From Candidatus Aminicenantota bacterium (lineage in GTDB: Bacteria > Acidobacteriota > Aminicenantia > Aminicenantales > Aminicenantaceae): a stretch of 17,433 nucleotides of DNA. Under the pieces are notes generated by a model, which saw only the letters and a list, made by a program, of their open reading frames with translations, was not told where the DNA came from and did no database searches. Made by a program: the position numbers and the translations under genes. The number at the start of each line of letters is the position of its first letter. The first letter of the stretch is position 1. Positions 5,921-13,344 of the stretch are shown here, one piece after another. The DNA lies in the NCBI GenBank assembly GCA_030617525.1, contig JAUWVG010000007.1, positions 1 through 17,433 of the forward strand. The letters run 5' to 3'.

Positions 5921-8872
5921 ATGCAAATTTCTTCAAAACAAAATCAATTTGAGAGATGGTCAAAACTGAAGCTGGTGCAAATTTCTATTATTGGAGCAGT
6001 TCTACTTTTTCTGTTATTTGCTCCGCTGAGTGCTCAAAAACAGAAGTTAGATGAGGAATACACGGCAAAAATCAAAGAATTTACAACTGAAACGTTTTTT
6101 ACGACAAAATATGTGGACCATCTTCCATACTCGGAGGATGTCCCCACACCACTGGATATTCTCGGCCGTATTGCCGGAGCGCCGGATATCGTGAGTTATT
6201 CCCATGAAGTTTACAAATACATGCAGGCATTGGCCGATGCCTCTCCAAGAGTCACCCTCACAAAGATCGGCAAAACCGAAGAGGGGAAGGATATGATTCT
6301 GGTCGTTGTTGCAGATGAAGACACCATCGCAAACCTGGATCAGTATAAAAAGATCAATGCTCTACTTGCAGATCCCAGAAAAATTACAGATCCCTCTGAG
6401 GCCAAGGAACTCATCGCAAAGGCCAAACCCATGTATTGGGCCACGGGCGCCCTGCATTCCGGAGAAACGGGTTCTCCTGAAATGCTTATGGAGCTTGCGT
6501 ACCGCATTGCCGTAGGAGAGTCAGAATTTATTAAAACCATTAGAGAAAATTCGATCGTGATGATCACGCCTATCCTCGAAGTCGATGGACGAGATAAAAT
6601 TGTCGATTTGTATATGGCCAAGAGAAAGGATCCGGATGCCATTGTCGCGAGGAGCCCGATCTATTGGGGAAAATACGTGTCTCACGACAACAACCGGGAT
6701 GCGGTGGGGCTAGGTCTGAATTTAACCAACCATGTCCTTGACACTTATATGGAGTATCACCCGCAGGTCATGCATGATCTCCATGAGTCCATTGCCTACT
6801 TGTATGCATCAACGGGGACGGGCCCCTACAATGCCTGGGTGGATCCCATTCTTATCGATGAGTGGCAGGAACTGGCTCATCAGGAAGTCAGCGAAATGAC
6901 CCGGCTGGGAGTTCCTGGCGTGTGGACACATGGATTCTATGACGGTTGGGCCCCAAATTATCTGTTCTATGTGGCCAACGGACACAACTCCATCGGCCGG
7001 TTTTACGAAACACAGACCGCGCGGGATGGGAGCACTCGGATTGTCCGTGCATCCGAAAATCGATCCTGGTTCAAACCAAATCCCCCTCTGAGGGAAGCAG
7101 TCTGGTCTTATCGCAACAACATCAACTATCAGCAGAGCGGCCTCTTGATCGCCATGAATCACACGGCCAAAAATGCCAGGAAATTTATGGGAAATTTTTA
7201 TCTCAAAAGCCAGCGATCGATCCAAAAAGCCAGGACCGAGGGGCCGGCAGCATATGTCATTCCTGGAGATAATCCCAGACCGGCTCAAGCGGTCTCTCTC
7301 ATCAGACTTTTGCAGAGACACGGCATAGAAGTCCACAAAGCGGAGAAAGAATTTGAGACCAAAGAAGGTAAATTTGTAAAAGGAAGTTTTGTTGTGCGGT
7401 TAGATCAGCCCTATTCACGCATGGCGGATCTTTTAATGGATAAACAGTATTTTAATGTCAACGATCCACGGCCGTATGATGATGTGGGCTGGACTGTTGG
7501 ACCCCTGTACAATGTTGATACCGTCCGGATAGAAGATGTGGCCGTGCTTTCGGCACCGATGGACAAAATTCAGGGGAAATTGAAACTTGAGGGTGGAGTA
7601 GAAAAACTTACAGGAGGAAAAGTTCAGGCATATATTATCAACCATGATGCTTCGAATTCCTTGGCGACTTTCCGTTTTGAAAAAAGCGATCTTATAATAG
7701 AAGCGGCAGAAGAAGAGTTCGAAGTGGAAGAGAAGGTGTTTAATGCCGGTTCGTTTCTTTTCAAGGCCGAAGACAACGCCGACGATTTGAAGGAGCAGCT
7801 GGAAGAGGCAGGAAAAAAATATGAATTTACGGCTTTCTCTGTTTCTGAGATTCCCGAAGTCCCAACACATATTTTGGATGTACCGCGCATTGCCATTATG
7901 CACACATGGCAGAACACCCAAACAGAAGGATGGTTGAGGATGGGTTTTGACAAAGTGAACATTCCCTATGATTACATTTCTGTATTGGATGTTCGTGATG
8001 AACCGAATTTACGAGAGAAATATGATGTGATCGTGTTTGGCCCATCGTCAGGGAATGCATTCAGTATTGTCAATGGCCTACCCTTAACTGGAGATCCTAT
8101 ACCCTGGAAAAAATCCGAATTGACACCCAATATCGGAGTTCAGGATGAAACCGATGACATGCGCGGCGGCCTTGAAATGGATGGCATTTTTAATCTCTAC
8201 AATTTCTTGAAACAGGGAGGGTTGTTCATCACTCTAACCAACAGCTCTTCAATTCCCATTCAGTTTGGGATGGCTCAAGGTCTGCAGATAAAGCAAACGG
8301 TAAATCTCTGGGCCCGGGGCGGTGTTTACAGCACAACCTTTCGTGACAGAAAAAGTCCCATTGCATACGGGTATGGAAAGGAACTGGGCGCCAATTTTAA
8401 TTCTTCGCCTGTTTTCAGCTTCAGCACCGGCCGTGCTCGGGGAGGCTCTCCGGCAGTCAGAACTCCGGGATCAACGACAACTCGTCCTTCAGGAAGAGGT
8501 GGAATTGGAGAAAGTGATGTGGTCCAGGGACGTATGAGGAATATGGCAAAGGAATCTGTGGCTGAATTTCGAAAGGCTCAAAAAAAGGAAGCGTCCACAT
8601 CAACGGGTAGAGCTTCAACGAGTAGAGCGCCTTCCCGGCGTCCAAGGACCGTCCTGGCATTCCAGAGCGATGTCAAAAAACTCTTGATAAGCGGGGGGAT
8701 CAATGGGGGCAATGAACTGGCCGGGTCCCCAGCTGTTGTTGATGCCAAAGTGGGTGAAGGACATGTGGTTATGTTCAGCATCAATCCTTTCTGGAGAAAT
8801 CAGACTCATGGGTCCTATTTTCTGGTTTTTAACGCTATGATGAATTACAAAAACCTTGATGCTGGAAAGTGA
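5921..8872 (+). CDS. Secreted M14 family zinc carboxypeptidase-like protein
   Basis: The 983-residue product is a probable extracellular or periplasmic metallopeptidase. ATG 5921 is preferred over the upstream in-frame ATG at 5780 because of GAGGAGGG just before it and because the signal peptide (basic start, hydrophobic core about 22-35, LSA cleavage at about 38) then sits at the N-terminus. The M14 domain follows. TGALHSGETGSPEM gives the zinc-binding HxxE (His179, Glu182), NNRDAVG (257-263) the substrate-binding Asn-Arg region, and HPQVMHDLHES the third zinc ligand (His285 or His288). The distal part (about 655-983) includes HTWQNTQTEGWLRMGFD and GEGHVVMFSINPFWR, resembling the glutamine-amidotransferase-like fold often joined to such peptidases. 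A basic, Ser/Thr/Arg/Gly-rich stretch (about 835-908) interrupts that fold. The gene stands alone and converges on the minus-strand cluster at 8918. Substrate unknown. Confidence 0.85.
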   Translation: MQISSKQNQFERWSKLKLVQISIIGAVLLFLLFAPLSAQKQKLDEEYTAKIKEFTTETFFTTKYVDHLPYSEDVPTPLDILGRIAGAPDIVSYSHEVYKYMQALADASPRVTLTKIGKTEEGKDMILVVVADEDTIANLDQYKKINALLADPRKITDPSEAKELIAKAKPMYWATGALHSGETGSPEMLMELAYRIAVGESEFIKTIRENSIVMITPILEVDGRDKIVDLYMAKRKDPDAIVARSPIYWGKYVSHDNNRDAVGLGLNLTNHVLDTYMEYHPQVMHDLHESIAYLYASTGTGPYNAWVDPILIDEWQELAHQEVSEMTRLGVPGVWTHGFYDGWAPNYLFYVANGHNSIGRFYETQTARDGSTRIVRASENRSWFKPNPPLREAVWSYRNNINYQQSGLLIAMNHTAKNARKFMGNFYLKSQRSIQKARTEGPAAYVIPGDNPRPAQAVSLIRLLQRHGIEVHKAEKEFETKEGKFVKGSFVVRLDQPYSRMADLLMDKQYFNVNDPRPYDDVGWTVGPLYNVDTVRIEDVAVLSAPMDKIQGKLKLEGGVEKLTGGKVQAYIINHDASNSLATFRFEKSDLIIEAAEEEFEVEEKVFNAGSFLFKAEDNADDLKEQLEEAGKKYEFTAFSVSEIPEVPTHILDVPRIAIMHTWQNTQTEGWLRMGFDKVNIPYDYISVLDVRDEPNLREKYDVIVFGPSSGNAFSIVNGLPLTGDPIPWKKSELTPNIGVQDETDDMRGGLEMDGIFNLYNFLKQGGLFITLTNSSSIPIQFGMAQGLQIKQTVNLWARGGVYSTTFRDRKSPIAYGYGKELGANFNSSPVFSFSTGRARGGSPAVRTPGSTTTRPSGRGGIGESDVVQGRMRNMAKESVAEFRKAQKKEASTSTGRASTSRAPSRRPRTVLAFQSDVKKLLISGGINGGNELAGSPAVVDAKVGEGHVVMFSINPFWRNQTHGSYFLVFNAMMNYKNLDAGK

Positions 8873-8911
8873 TACCAACACAAAACTGAACACGGGAACT
8901 GGATTTTGAGT

Positions 8912-8933
8912 AAAGAGCTAGCAGGCTCTTTTT
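8912..8933 (+). terminator. Intrinsic terminator of the peptidase gene
   Basis: AAAGAGC (8912-8918) pairs with GCTCTTT (8925-8931) around a 6-base loop, and the descending arm runs into TTTTT. It lies 40 bases after the peptidase stop codon and overlaps the last codons and stop of the convergent minus-strand gene. Confidence 0.7.
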
Positions 8934-9541
8934 AAGCTCATTTTTCTGAGAATGCTGCGGATTTTTGTCTCAGAACTGAACGAATCAAACAAAAGTTCTG
9001 ATCTGATCCATCCTTTTTGACTCCATCTCTCTCTAAATCGGGGCTCGGGCCAGACTTTTTCTGGATCAAAATCGATACACTCAACAGGCCATATGCGTCC
9101 TGCTCGATTGGGTTTAGACCAGCCGAATTCTATCTCATGACCGCATCCGCCACAGGACACGTGAAACTCTACACTCTCTTCAGATAACTCTCTTTTCTCA
9201 ATCTGGGCTGTCCATTTTCGTCTGTCGATTTCATAGATAATAAAACACTTAATGCAAAACATCTGAAAATCTGTGTCTACTTCTTTTCGATCGATGAGAT
9301 TGTTTCTATGGACAAATTCCCACTGATGTTTTTGGTCGATATAGCCATAGTCCTCATAGTGTTTTTCAACAAAGAATGACTGGATGGCTGCGATGCCATT
9401 TAAAGACGTTTGGCATTCACAGGGCAAAATCCTTTTATGATTTTCAAAGATACTGTAAAGGCTTGCGATAAGAATATCGTGAGAGCCGCATTTCTTGCAG
9501 GTGAAATAATGCTGATTATTTATTTGGCGTGTATGTTTCAT
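8918..9541 (-). CDS. Uncharacterised protein with zinc-ribbon-like cysteine pairs
   Basis: I do not recognise a named family. The 207-residue soluble protein carries several metal-binding-type pairs: CKKC (15-18) and CEC (41-43) near the N-terminus, then CIKC (96-99) and CGGC (130-133), which probably form two zinc ribbons. The C-terminal part is rich in aromatic residues and has the striking run EFGWSKP, RIWPVE, VWPEPRFRERW and KGW (138-178), which looks like a conserved module. ATG 9541 is chosen because it is 4 bases after the stop of the upstream lipoprotein gene; no Shine-Dalgarno sequence is visible, so translation may be coupled. An alternative TTG at 9568 would overlap the upstream gene. 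No signal peptide, so it is probably cytoplasmic, unlike its two neighbours upstream. Function unknown. Confidence 0.7.
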   Translation of the reverse strand: MKHTRQINNQHYFTCKKCGSHDILIASLYSIFENHKRILPCECQTSLNGIAAIQSFFVEKHYEDYGYIDQKHQWEFVHRNNLIDRKEVDTDFQMFCIKCFIIYEIDRRKWTAQIEKRELSEESVEFHVSCGGCGHEIEFGWSKPNRAGRIWPVECIDFDPEKVWPEPRFRERWSQKGWIRSELLFDSFSSETKIRSILRKMSLKRAC

Positions 9542-9545
9542 GTGA

Positions 9546-10052
9546 TTAGATGACGTCAAAAGTACCAAAAATTGTTATTCTGACCGGTTCAAAATCGACA
9601 TCAGCAGCCGCGGCATTGCCATGAATGGAGTACCAGAATGAATCCTTTCGCATGATGAGATCGATCAGTTGATAATAGGAACTTTCCATTTCTAGAGTAA
9701 GAAGTTCTGTATGTGTCTCTCCTTTGGCTAAAAAGGTGTTGCCAAGAAAAGTGTCAGTGCTGTCTTCACCGAAGAAAAAGTTTACGGAAATATCCGAGGG
9801 TGTTGCATTTCGGGTGACACGGTATTGAATACTTATTTTTGTGACCTCTTTTATTAATTTTTTATACGTTCTCCAGTCTGCATTGTCCAAAAGATTGACA
9901 AAACCCGCACCCGATGTGCCTCCTCTCAAATACGCATTGTCCTCGACGACTATTTCATGTTTCGTCAAAGTTGTAATGAGATCACACCCGGTAAATAATA
10001 AAAGAGGAGTGATTAAAAGAAAAAAAATCGTTGCTCTATGTTTTTTTGTCAT
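9546..10052 (-). CDS. Putative lipoprotein, about 168 residues
   Basis: Family not recognised. The protein starts with TKKHR, a hydrophobic run and LLLFTGC, a lipoprotein signal with Cys23 as the lipidated residue and Asp at the next position. The mature part looks mainly beta-stranded (ISIQYRVTRNA, ISVNFFFGEDS, VRITIFGTFDVI), suggesting a small beta-sandwich exposed at the membrane. ATG 10052 has GGAGGG 5 bases upstream. The stop is 4 bases before the start of the next gene in the same direction, so the two are very probably co-transcribed. It is preceded by a secreted protein gene 106 bases upstream. Role unknown. Confidence 0.75.
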   Translation of the reverse strand: MTKKHRATIFFLLITPLLLFTGCDLITTLTKHEIVVEDNAYLRGGTSGAGFVNLLDNADWRTYKKLIKEVTKISIQYRVTRNATPSDISVNFFFGEDSTDTFLGNTFLAKGETHTELLTLEMESSYYQLIDLIMRKDSFWYSIHGNAAAADVDFEPVRITIFGTFDVI

Positions 10053-10158
10053 AGGGCCCTCCAGAAATTGTTCATAAATCCATCCACTTTTTTTAGTCGT
10101 GCACAGCTGGTTTTTGTTGAAATAAATAAATTAAGTGGTTTTAAGGGGAATTGAGGTT

Positions 10159-10587
10159 TTATTTATCGACAAGTTTGGCGATCAGTTCTCCGGTTTGAGC
10201 ATAGTAAGCCAGAAGGTGAGAGTTTTTATTTGCCTGTTCTCTGGAATACGCGTTTCCGAATGAGCAGGCTACGGCAAATTCCATCTCTTCGCCCGAGGGA
10301 GTCTGTGTGGCCCGGTAACCATAGCGTATCATCCCTCTAGTTGGAGGGAGCGTTTCTATGACTGTGTCATCTGAAATTTTTATTTTCATGGAACTGAATT
10401 TTTTTATGAAAGTTTCAATTCTTTTCCAGGCTTTTTTTGCTTCGTCAACAGGAAGCTTGAACTGGAGTTCAGCGTCCATGGCCTTTTCCAAATACTCCAC
10501 TTCCTTAGGCTTGAGTTTTTGGCTTCCGAGGACGGTTAATCCACAACAGAGGAGTGCAATCGTAAATAGGGAAAGTGTCTTTTTCAT
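10159..10587 (-). CDS. Small secreted protein of unknown function
   Basis: The 142-residue product has a clear Sec signal (MKKTLSLF, hydrophobic core through LLCCGLTVLGS). Cleavage after about Gly21-Ser22 seems likely; the CC pair does not make a good lipobox but cannot be excluded. The mature part combines a helical segment (KEVEYLEKAMDAELQF, VDEAKKAWKRIETFIKKF) with a more mixed C-terminal half containing RYGYRATQTPSGEEMEFAVAC. I do not recognise a family. ATG 10587 has AAGGAGGG 4 bases upstream, a strong site. It sits between the 59-residue zinc-ribbon gene and the lipoprotein gene, all read leftward. Confidence 0.75.
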   Translation of the reverse strand: MKKTLSLFTIALLCCGLTVLGSQKLKPKEVEYLEKAMDAELQFKLPVDEAKKAWKRIETFIKKFSSMKIKISDDTVIETLPPTRGMIRYGYRATQTPSGEEMEFAVACSFGNAYSREQANKNSHLLAYYAQTGELIAKLVDK

Positions 10588-10676
10588 CGGCCCTCCTTTC
10601 TTGAAAATCTACATGATTCCTCCAACATTTGTCAAATTCCTACATAAAGCAGATAGCATTCCCTATTCCATAAATT

Positions 10677-10856
10677 TTATCCCATCCAAAAACCTTTCCG
10701 GTGGGAAAGACCCAGTACTTTTAGACATTTCGAACAGTAGTAGATATAACGTCTTCCAAGAAAGGATCTGATTTCACTTGTAAAAAGTTTATCGATCTGC
10801 GTAGAGCAGAAGGGACAGACCGGATGTTTTTCGAATTGTTCTTCAATGGTGATCAT
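10677..10856 (-). CDS. 59-residue zinc-ribbon protein
   Basis: This short gene is easily missed. Translation from ATG 10856 gives MITIEEQFEKHPVCPFCSTQ, then a segment containing FLGRRYIYYCSKCLK, ending GLSHRKGFWMG and a TAA stop. The pairs CPFC (14-17) and CSKC (41-44), 23 residues apart, form a classic four-cysteine zinc ribbon. AAGGAGAG lies 4-5 bases before the ATG, which strongly supports translation. The basic, aromatic tail (SHRKGFWMG) is distinctive and would suit binding to nucleic acid or a protein partner. The gene begins 23 bases from the left end of the 256-bp element and is the first of four leftward genes; the gap to the next is 89 bases. Function unknown. Confidence 0.75.
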   Translation of the reverse strand: MITIEEQFEKHPVCPFCSTQIDKLFTSEIRSFLGRRYIYYCSKCLKVLGLSHRKGFWMG

Positions 10857-10879
10857 TTTACTCTCCTTAAAATTTATAG

Positions 10880-11135
10880 CCTGAATTATTCATAAAAACT
10901 GCCGACACCGTTATTTGTCTTTAATGATATCGACTGGAAAACATGATATTTAGCGATATCTTAATCTTCTCTTTGTTATTGGCCAGTTAAAATCAAATGT
11001 CGGCATTTTTTACCCCAAGGGGGCGAACCGATCTTACCACATCTGCTTCGTTACGACACATTCGCGGTGGACAACCACAGCTTCATGTGCCGATGCCTCG
11101 CATCTGTAGCAACCTCGGCTCGTGAATAATCCAGG
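10880..11135. mobile_element. 256-bp non-autonomous element (MITE-like) with 33-bp left end
   Basis: The left end starts CCTGAATTATTCAT (10880-10893); read inward from the right, the other end is CCTGGATTATTCAC (11135-11122). These inverted ends agree at 12 of 14 bases. The left 33 bases repeat the units at 3078 and 3970. Inside, TGCCGACA (10900-10907) is matched by the inverse TGTCGGCA at about 10999-11006, followed by a T run, so a second nested inverted repeat exists. There is no transposase gene. The ends remind me of IS1380-type termini, but that assignment is from memory. No clear target duplication was found. It fills most of the gap between the zinc-ribbon cluster and lepA. Confidence 0.6.
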
Positions 11136-11238
11136 ATAATTGGTGTTTTATCTTTCTTTATATTTAATACAGCTCGTGATGGGAGAATATTCATAGGGAA
11201 AAAAAATTACGTCTCTTGAATCCTAATCCCTATGATTA

Positions 11239-11247
11239 TGTTAGAAT
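11239..11247 (+). promoter_or_regulatory. Extended -10 promoter, possible leaderless lepA start
   Basis: TGTTAGAAT matches an extended -10 box (TGn followed by TAGAAT). The lepA ATG begins 7 bases after its end, just where transcription would start, and there is no Shine-Dalgarno sequence before the ATG. A leaderless mRNA is therefore possible. The next upstream TTGAAT (11216) is 20 bases from the hexamer, too far for a normal -35. Confidence 0.4.
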
Positions 11248-11253
11248 ACTCCT

Positions 11254-13050
11254 ATGTTGAATATTAGAAACTTCAGTATTATTGCTCATATCGATCATGG
11301 AAAATCTACCCTGGCAGACAGGCTCATCCAGGCGGCAGGTATGGTCTCACAGAGAGAATTCCGGGACCAGATACTCGATACCATGGACCTTGAGAGAGAA
11401 AGAGGCATCACGATAAAAAGCCAGACCGTCACTCTGCCTTATACAGGCGCAGATGGGAAGGAGTATCTTCTTAACCTTATCGATACTCCCGGCCATGTTG
11501 ATTTTTCTTATGAAGTCTCCCGTGCTCTTGCCTCGTGTGAAGGCGTTTTACTTATCGTTGATGCATCCCAGGGAGTAGAAGCACAAACGGTGGCCAATCT
11601 TTATATGGCCATGGAGTTTGATCTGACAATCATTCCGGTGATAAATAAAATAGATCTTTTAACTGCCGATATTGAAAAAACAAGAGAGCAGATTGAAAAT
11701 GAACTGGGCCTTGATGCCGATATGGCCATCCTGTGTTCAGCGAAAGAGGGAACCGGGATAGATGATGTTTTTGAGGCTGTCGTAAAATATGTCCCTCCAC
11801 CAAAAGGAGATCCGGACAAGATGCTCAAGTCTCTGATTTTTGACGCGCATTATGATTCATTCCGGGGAACGATCATCCACTGCCGTGTCTTTGACGGACG
11901 TTTATGTCCGAAGGATATAATCCGGCTGCTGTCGACAGGTTCGACGTATAAAGTGGAGGAAGTGGGGCTTTTTCAGTTAGGCAACAAACCCCAAGACAGC
12001 CTGTCTGCCGGAGAGGTGGGCTACATCATTTCAGGGATAAAAAATTTGGGAGATACAAGAATAGGGGACACCATCACACTGGAATCCAATCCGATTACAG
12101 AGCCACTGCCCGGATTTAAAGTGGCCAAATCAGTCGTTTTTTCTTCCATATATCCTATGGCTTCAGATGAATACCAATCTCTACGGGAAACTCTGGAAAA
12201 GTATGAACTCAATGATGCTTCTTTAACCTATCAAAAGGATTCATCTGCGGCTCTAGGTCAGGGATTTAGATGTGGATTTCTTGGACTTCTTCATCTTGAA
12301 ATATTTCAGCAGCGCTTGGAGCGGGAATACGACCAGTCCATTATCATGACGGTCCCAAGTGTCGAATATAAATTTAAACTCGATAATGGTGAAAGCCTTA
12401 TCATCGATAATCCACAGTACTATCCCGACCCTTCACAAATCCAGAGCACCGCTGAACCCTATATAAAGGCTTCTATTCTTTTCCCGGAGAAATATATGGG
12501 TGTAGTCATGAAGCTCTGTCTTTCTCGCAGAGGAATCAACCCCCGCACGAGTTATCCCACTCCGGGGCGCATCGAGCTTTTTATGGATATGCCGCTGGCG
12601 GAGGTGATCTACGATTTTTATGATACGCTCAAGACTATCACTCAGGGATATGGCTCCTTTGACTATGAGCTGGCCGACTACAGAGCGAGTGATCTTGTCA
12701 GGCTGGATATTCTTGTCAACGGCGAAAGAGTGGATGCCCTGTCTCTCATTGTACATCGTGATAAAGCCAGAGAATGGGGCGTCAAGATGTGCGACCGCCT
12801 AAGAAATGAAATCCCCAGACACCAGTTTAAAATTGCCATTCAGGGGGCCATTGGAGGAAAAATCATCTCAAGGTCTACGGTGACTCCCTACAGAAAAGAT
12901 GTCACTGCCAAGCTTTACGGGGGAGATGTCACGCGAAAACAGAAGCTCCTCAAAAAGCAGAAAAAAGGCAAGAAACGAATGAAAATGGTAGGGAATGTGA
13001 TGATTCCTCAAAGCGCCTTTGTCTCCGTCCTCAAAGCCGACAACAAATAA
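11254..13050 (+). CDS. lepA: Translation elongation factor 4 (LepA), ribosome-associated GTPase
   Basis: LepA is a GTPase that binds the ribosome during initiation and elongation and can promote back-translocation under stress. The 598-residue length is normal. GTP-binding motifs are intact: AHIDHGKST (11-19), RGITIK (50-55), DTPGHVDF (77-84) and NKID (131-134). Domains II, III and V follow, with the family signature QALRCGFLGLLHLE in the form GQGFRCGFLGLLHLE. The LepA-specific C-terminal domain has NGERVDALSLIVHRDKA and ends in a strongly basic tract (LYGGDVTRKQKLLKKQKKGK). ATG 11254 fits the family N-terminus (MLNIRNFSIIAHIDHGKST) but has no visible ribosome binding site and may be leaderless. 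The gene stands alone here, converging on the fusion gene at 13345. No anomaly in the coding sequence. Confidence 0.98.
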   Translation: MLNIRNFSIIAHIDHGKSTLADRLIQAAGMVSQREFRDQILDTMDLERERGITIKSQTVTLPYTGADGKEYLLNLIDTPGHVDFSYEVSRALASCEGVLLIVDASQGVEAQTVANLYMAMEFDLTIIPVINKIDLLTADIEKTREQIENELGLDADMAILCSAKEGTGIDDVFEAVVKYVPPPKGDPDKMLKSLIFDAHYDSFRGTIIHCRVFDGRLCPKDIIRLLSTGSTYKVEEVGLFQLGNKPQDSLSAGEVGYIISGIKNLGDTRIGDTITLESNPITEPLPGFKVAKSVVFSSIYPMASDEYQSLRETLEKYELNDASLTYQKDSSAALGQGFRCGFLGLLHLEIFQQRLEREYDQSIIMTVPSVEYKFKLDNGESLIIDNPQYYPDPSQIQSTAEPYIKASILFPEKYMGVVMKLCLSRRGINPRTSYPTPGRIELFMDMPLAEVIYDFYDTLKTITQGYGSFDYELADYRASDLVRLDILVNGERVDALSLIVHRDKAREWGVKMCDRLRNEIPRHQFKIAIQGAIGGKIISRSTVTPYRKDVTAKLYGGDVTRKQKLLKKQKKGKKRMKMVGNVMIPQSAFVSVLKADNK

Positions 13051-13054
13051 TCCC

Positions 13055-13079
13055 AATTAAAGGGACATCAACCTTAATT
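13055..13079 (+). terminator. Weak stem-loop after lepA
   Basis: AATTAAAGG (13055-13063) can pair with CCTTAATT (13072-13079) with one bulged A. The stem is AT-rich and no T run follows, so it is at best a weak terminator. Confidence 0.25.
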
Positions 13080-13104
13080 CGGACCTTATTCCTCACTGAC
13101 CGTC

Positions 13105-13224
13105 ATGTGCACGATTTTGTCGCCCTGTTGGACGGCATCCTGGCCTCTTGACCACAGCATGAACTGTTTGAAGAGGTCACCCAGGGAAAATCAGAGTTGG
13201 TCGAAGGTCAGCTCTTCCCTATAT
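13105..13224 (-). pseudogene. Possible remnant of the 3' end of a gene
   Basis: On the minus strand one frame reads YREELTFDQL, a stop, then FSLGDLFKQFMLWS, RGQDAVQQGDKIVHM and TVSEE before a final stop. It looks more like protein than the surrounding DNA, but has an in-frame TGA and no start. It may be the decayed end of a lost gene in the gap between lepA and the fusion gene. I do not recognise it, and it could be chance. Confidence 0.25.
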
Positions 13225-13344
13225 TTTTGATAATCATTTTTGATAAATTTAAAAAAAAAAGAACTCATAATAAAGATTTCATCTTTGAAAATGATTCGGG
13301 GAGATCATATGGTATGATTAGTCTGATTGGGGAAGATGCTTTCA

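Noticed and set aside
6340..7962. Several long minus-strand frames under the peptidase gene
   Set aside because: They overlap one another and the clearly coding plus frame with zinc-site motifs, and have no family likeness.
10358..10771. Plus-strand frame of 137 codons opposite the secreted and zinc-ribbon genes
   Set aside because: It lies antisense to two genes with good ribosome binding sites and shows no protein family features.
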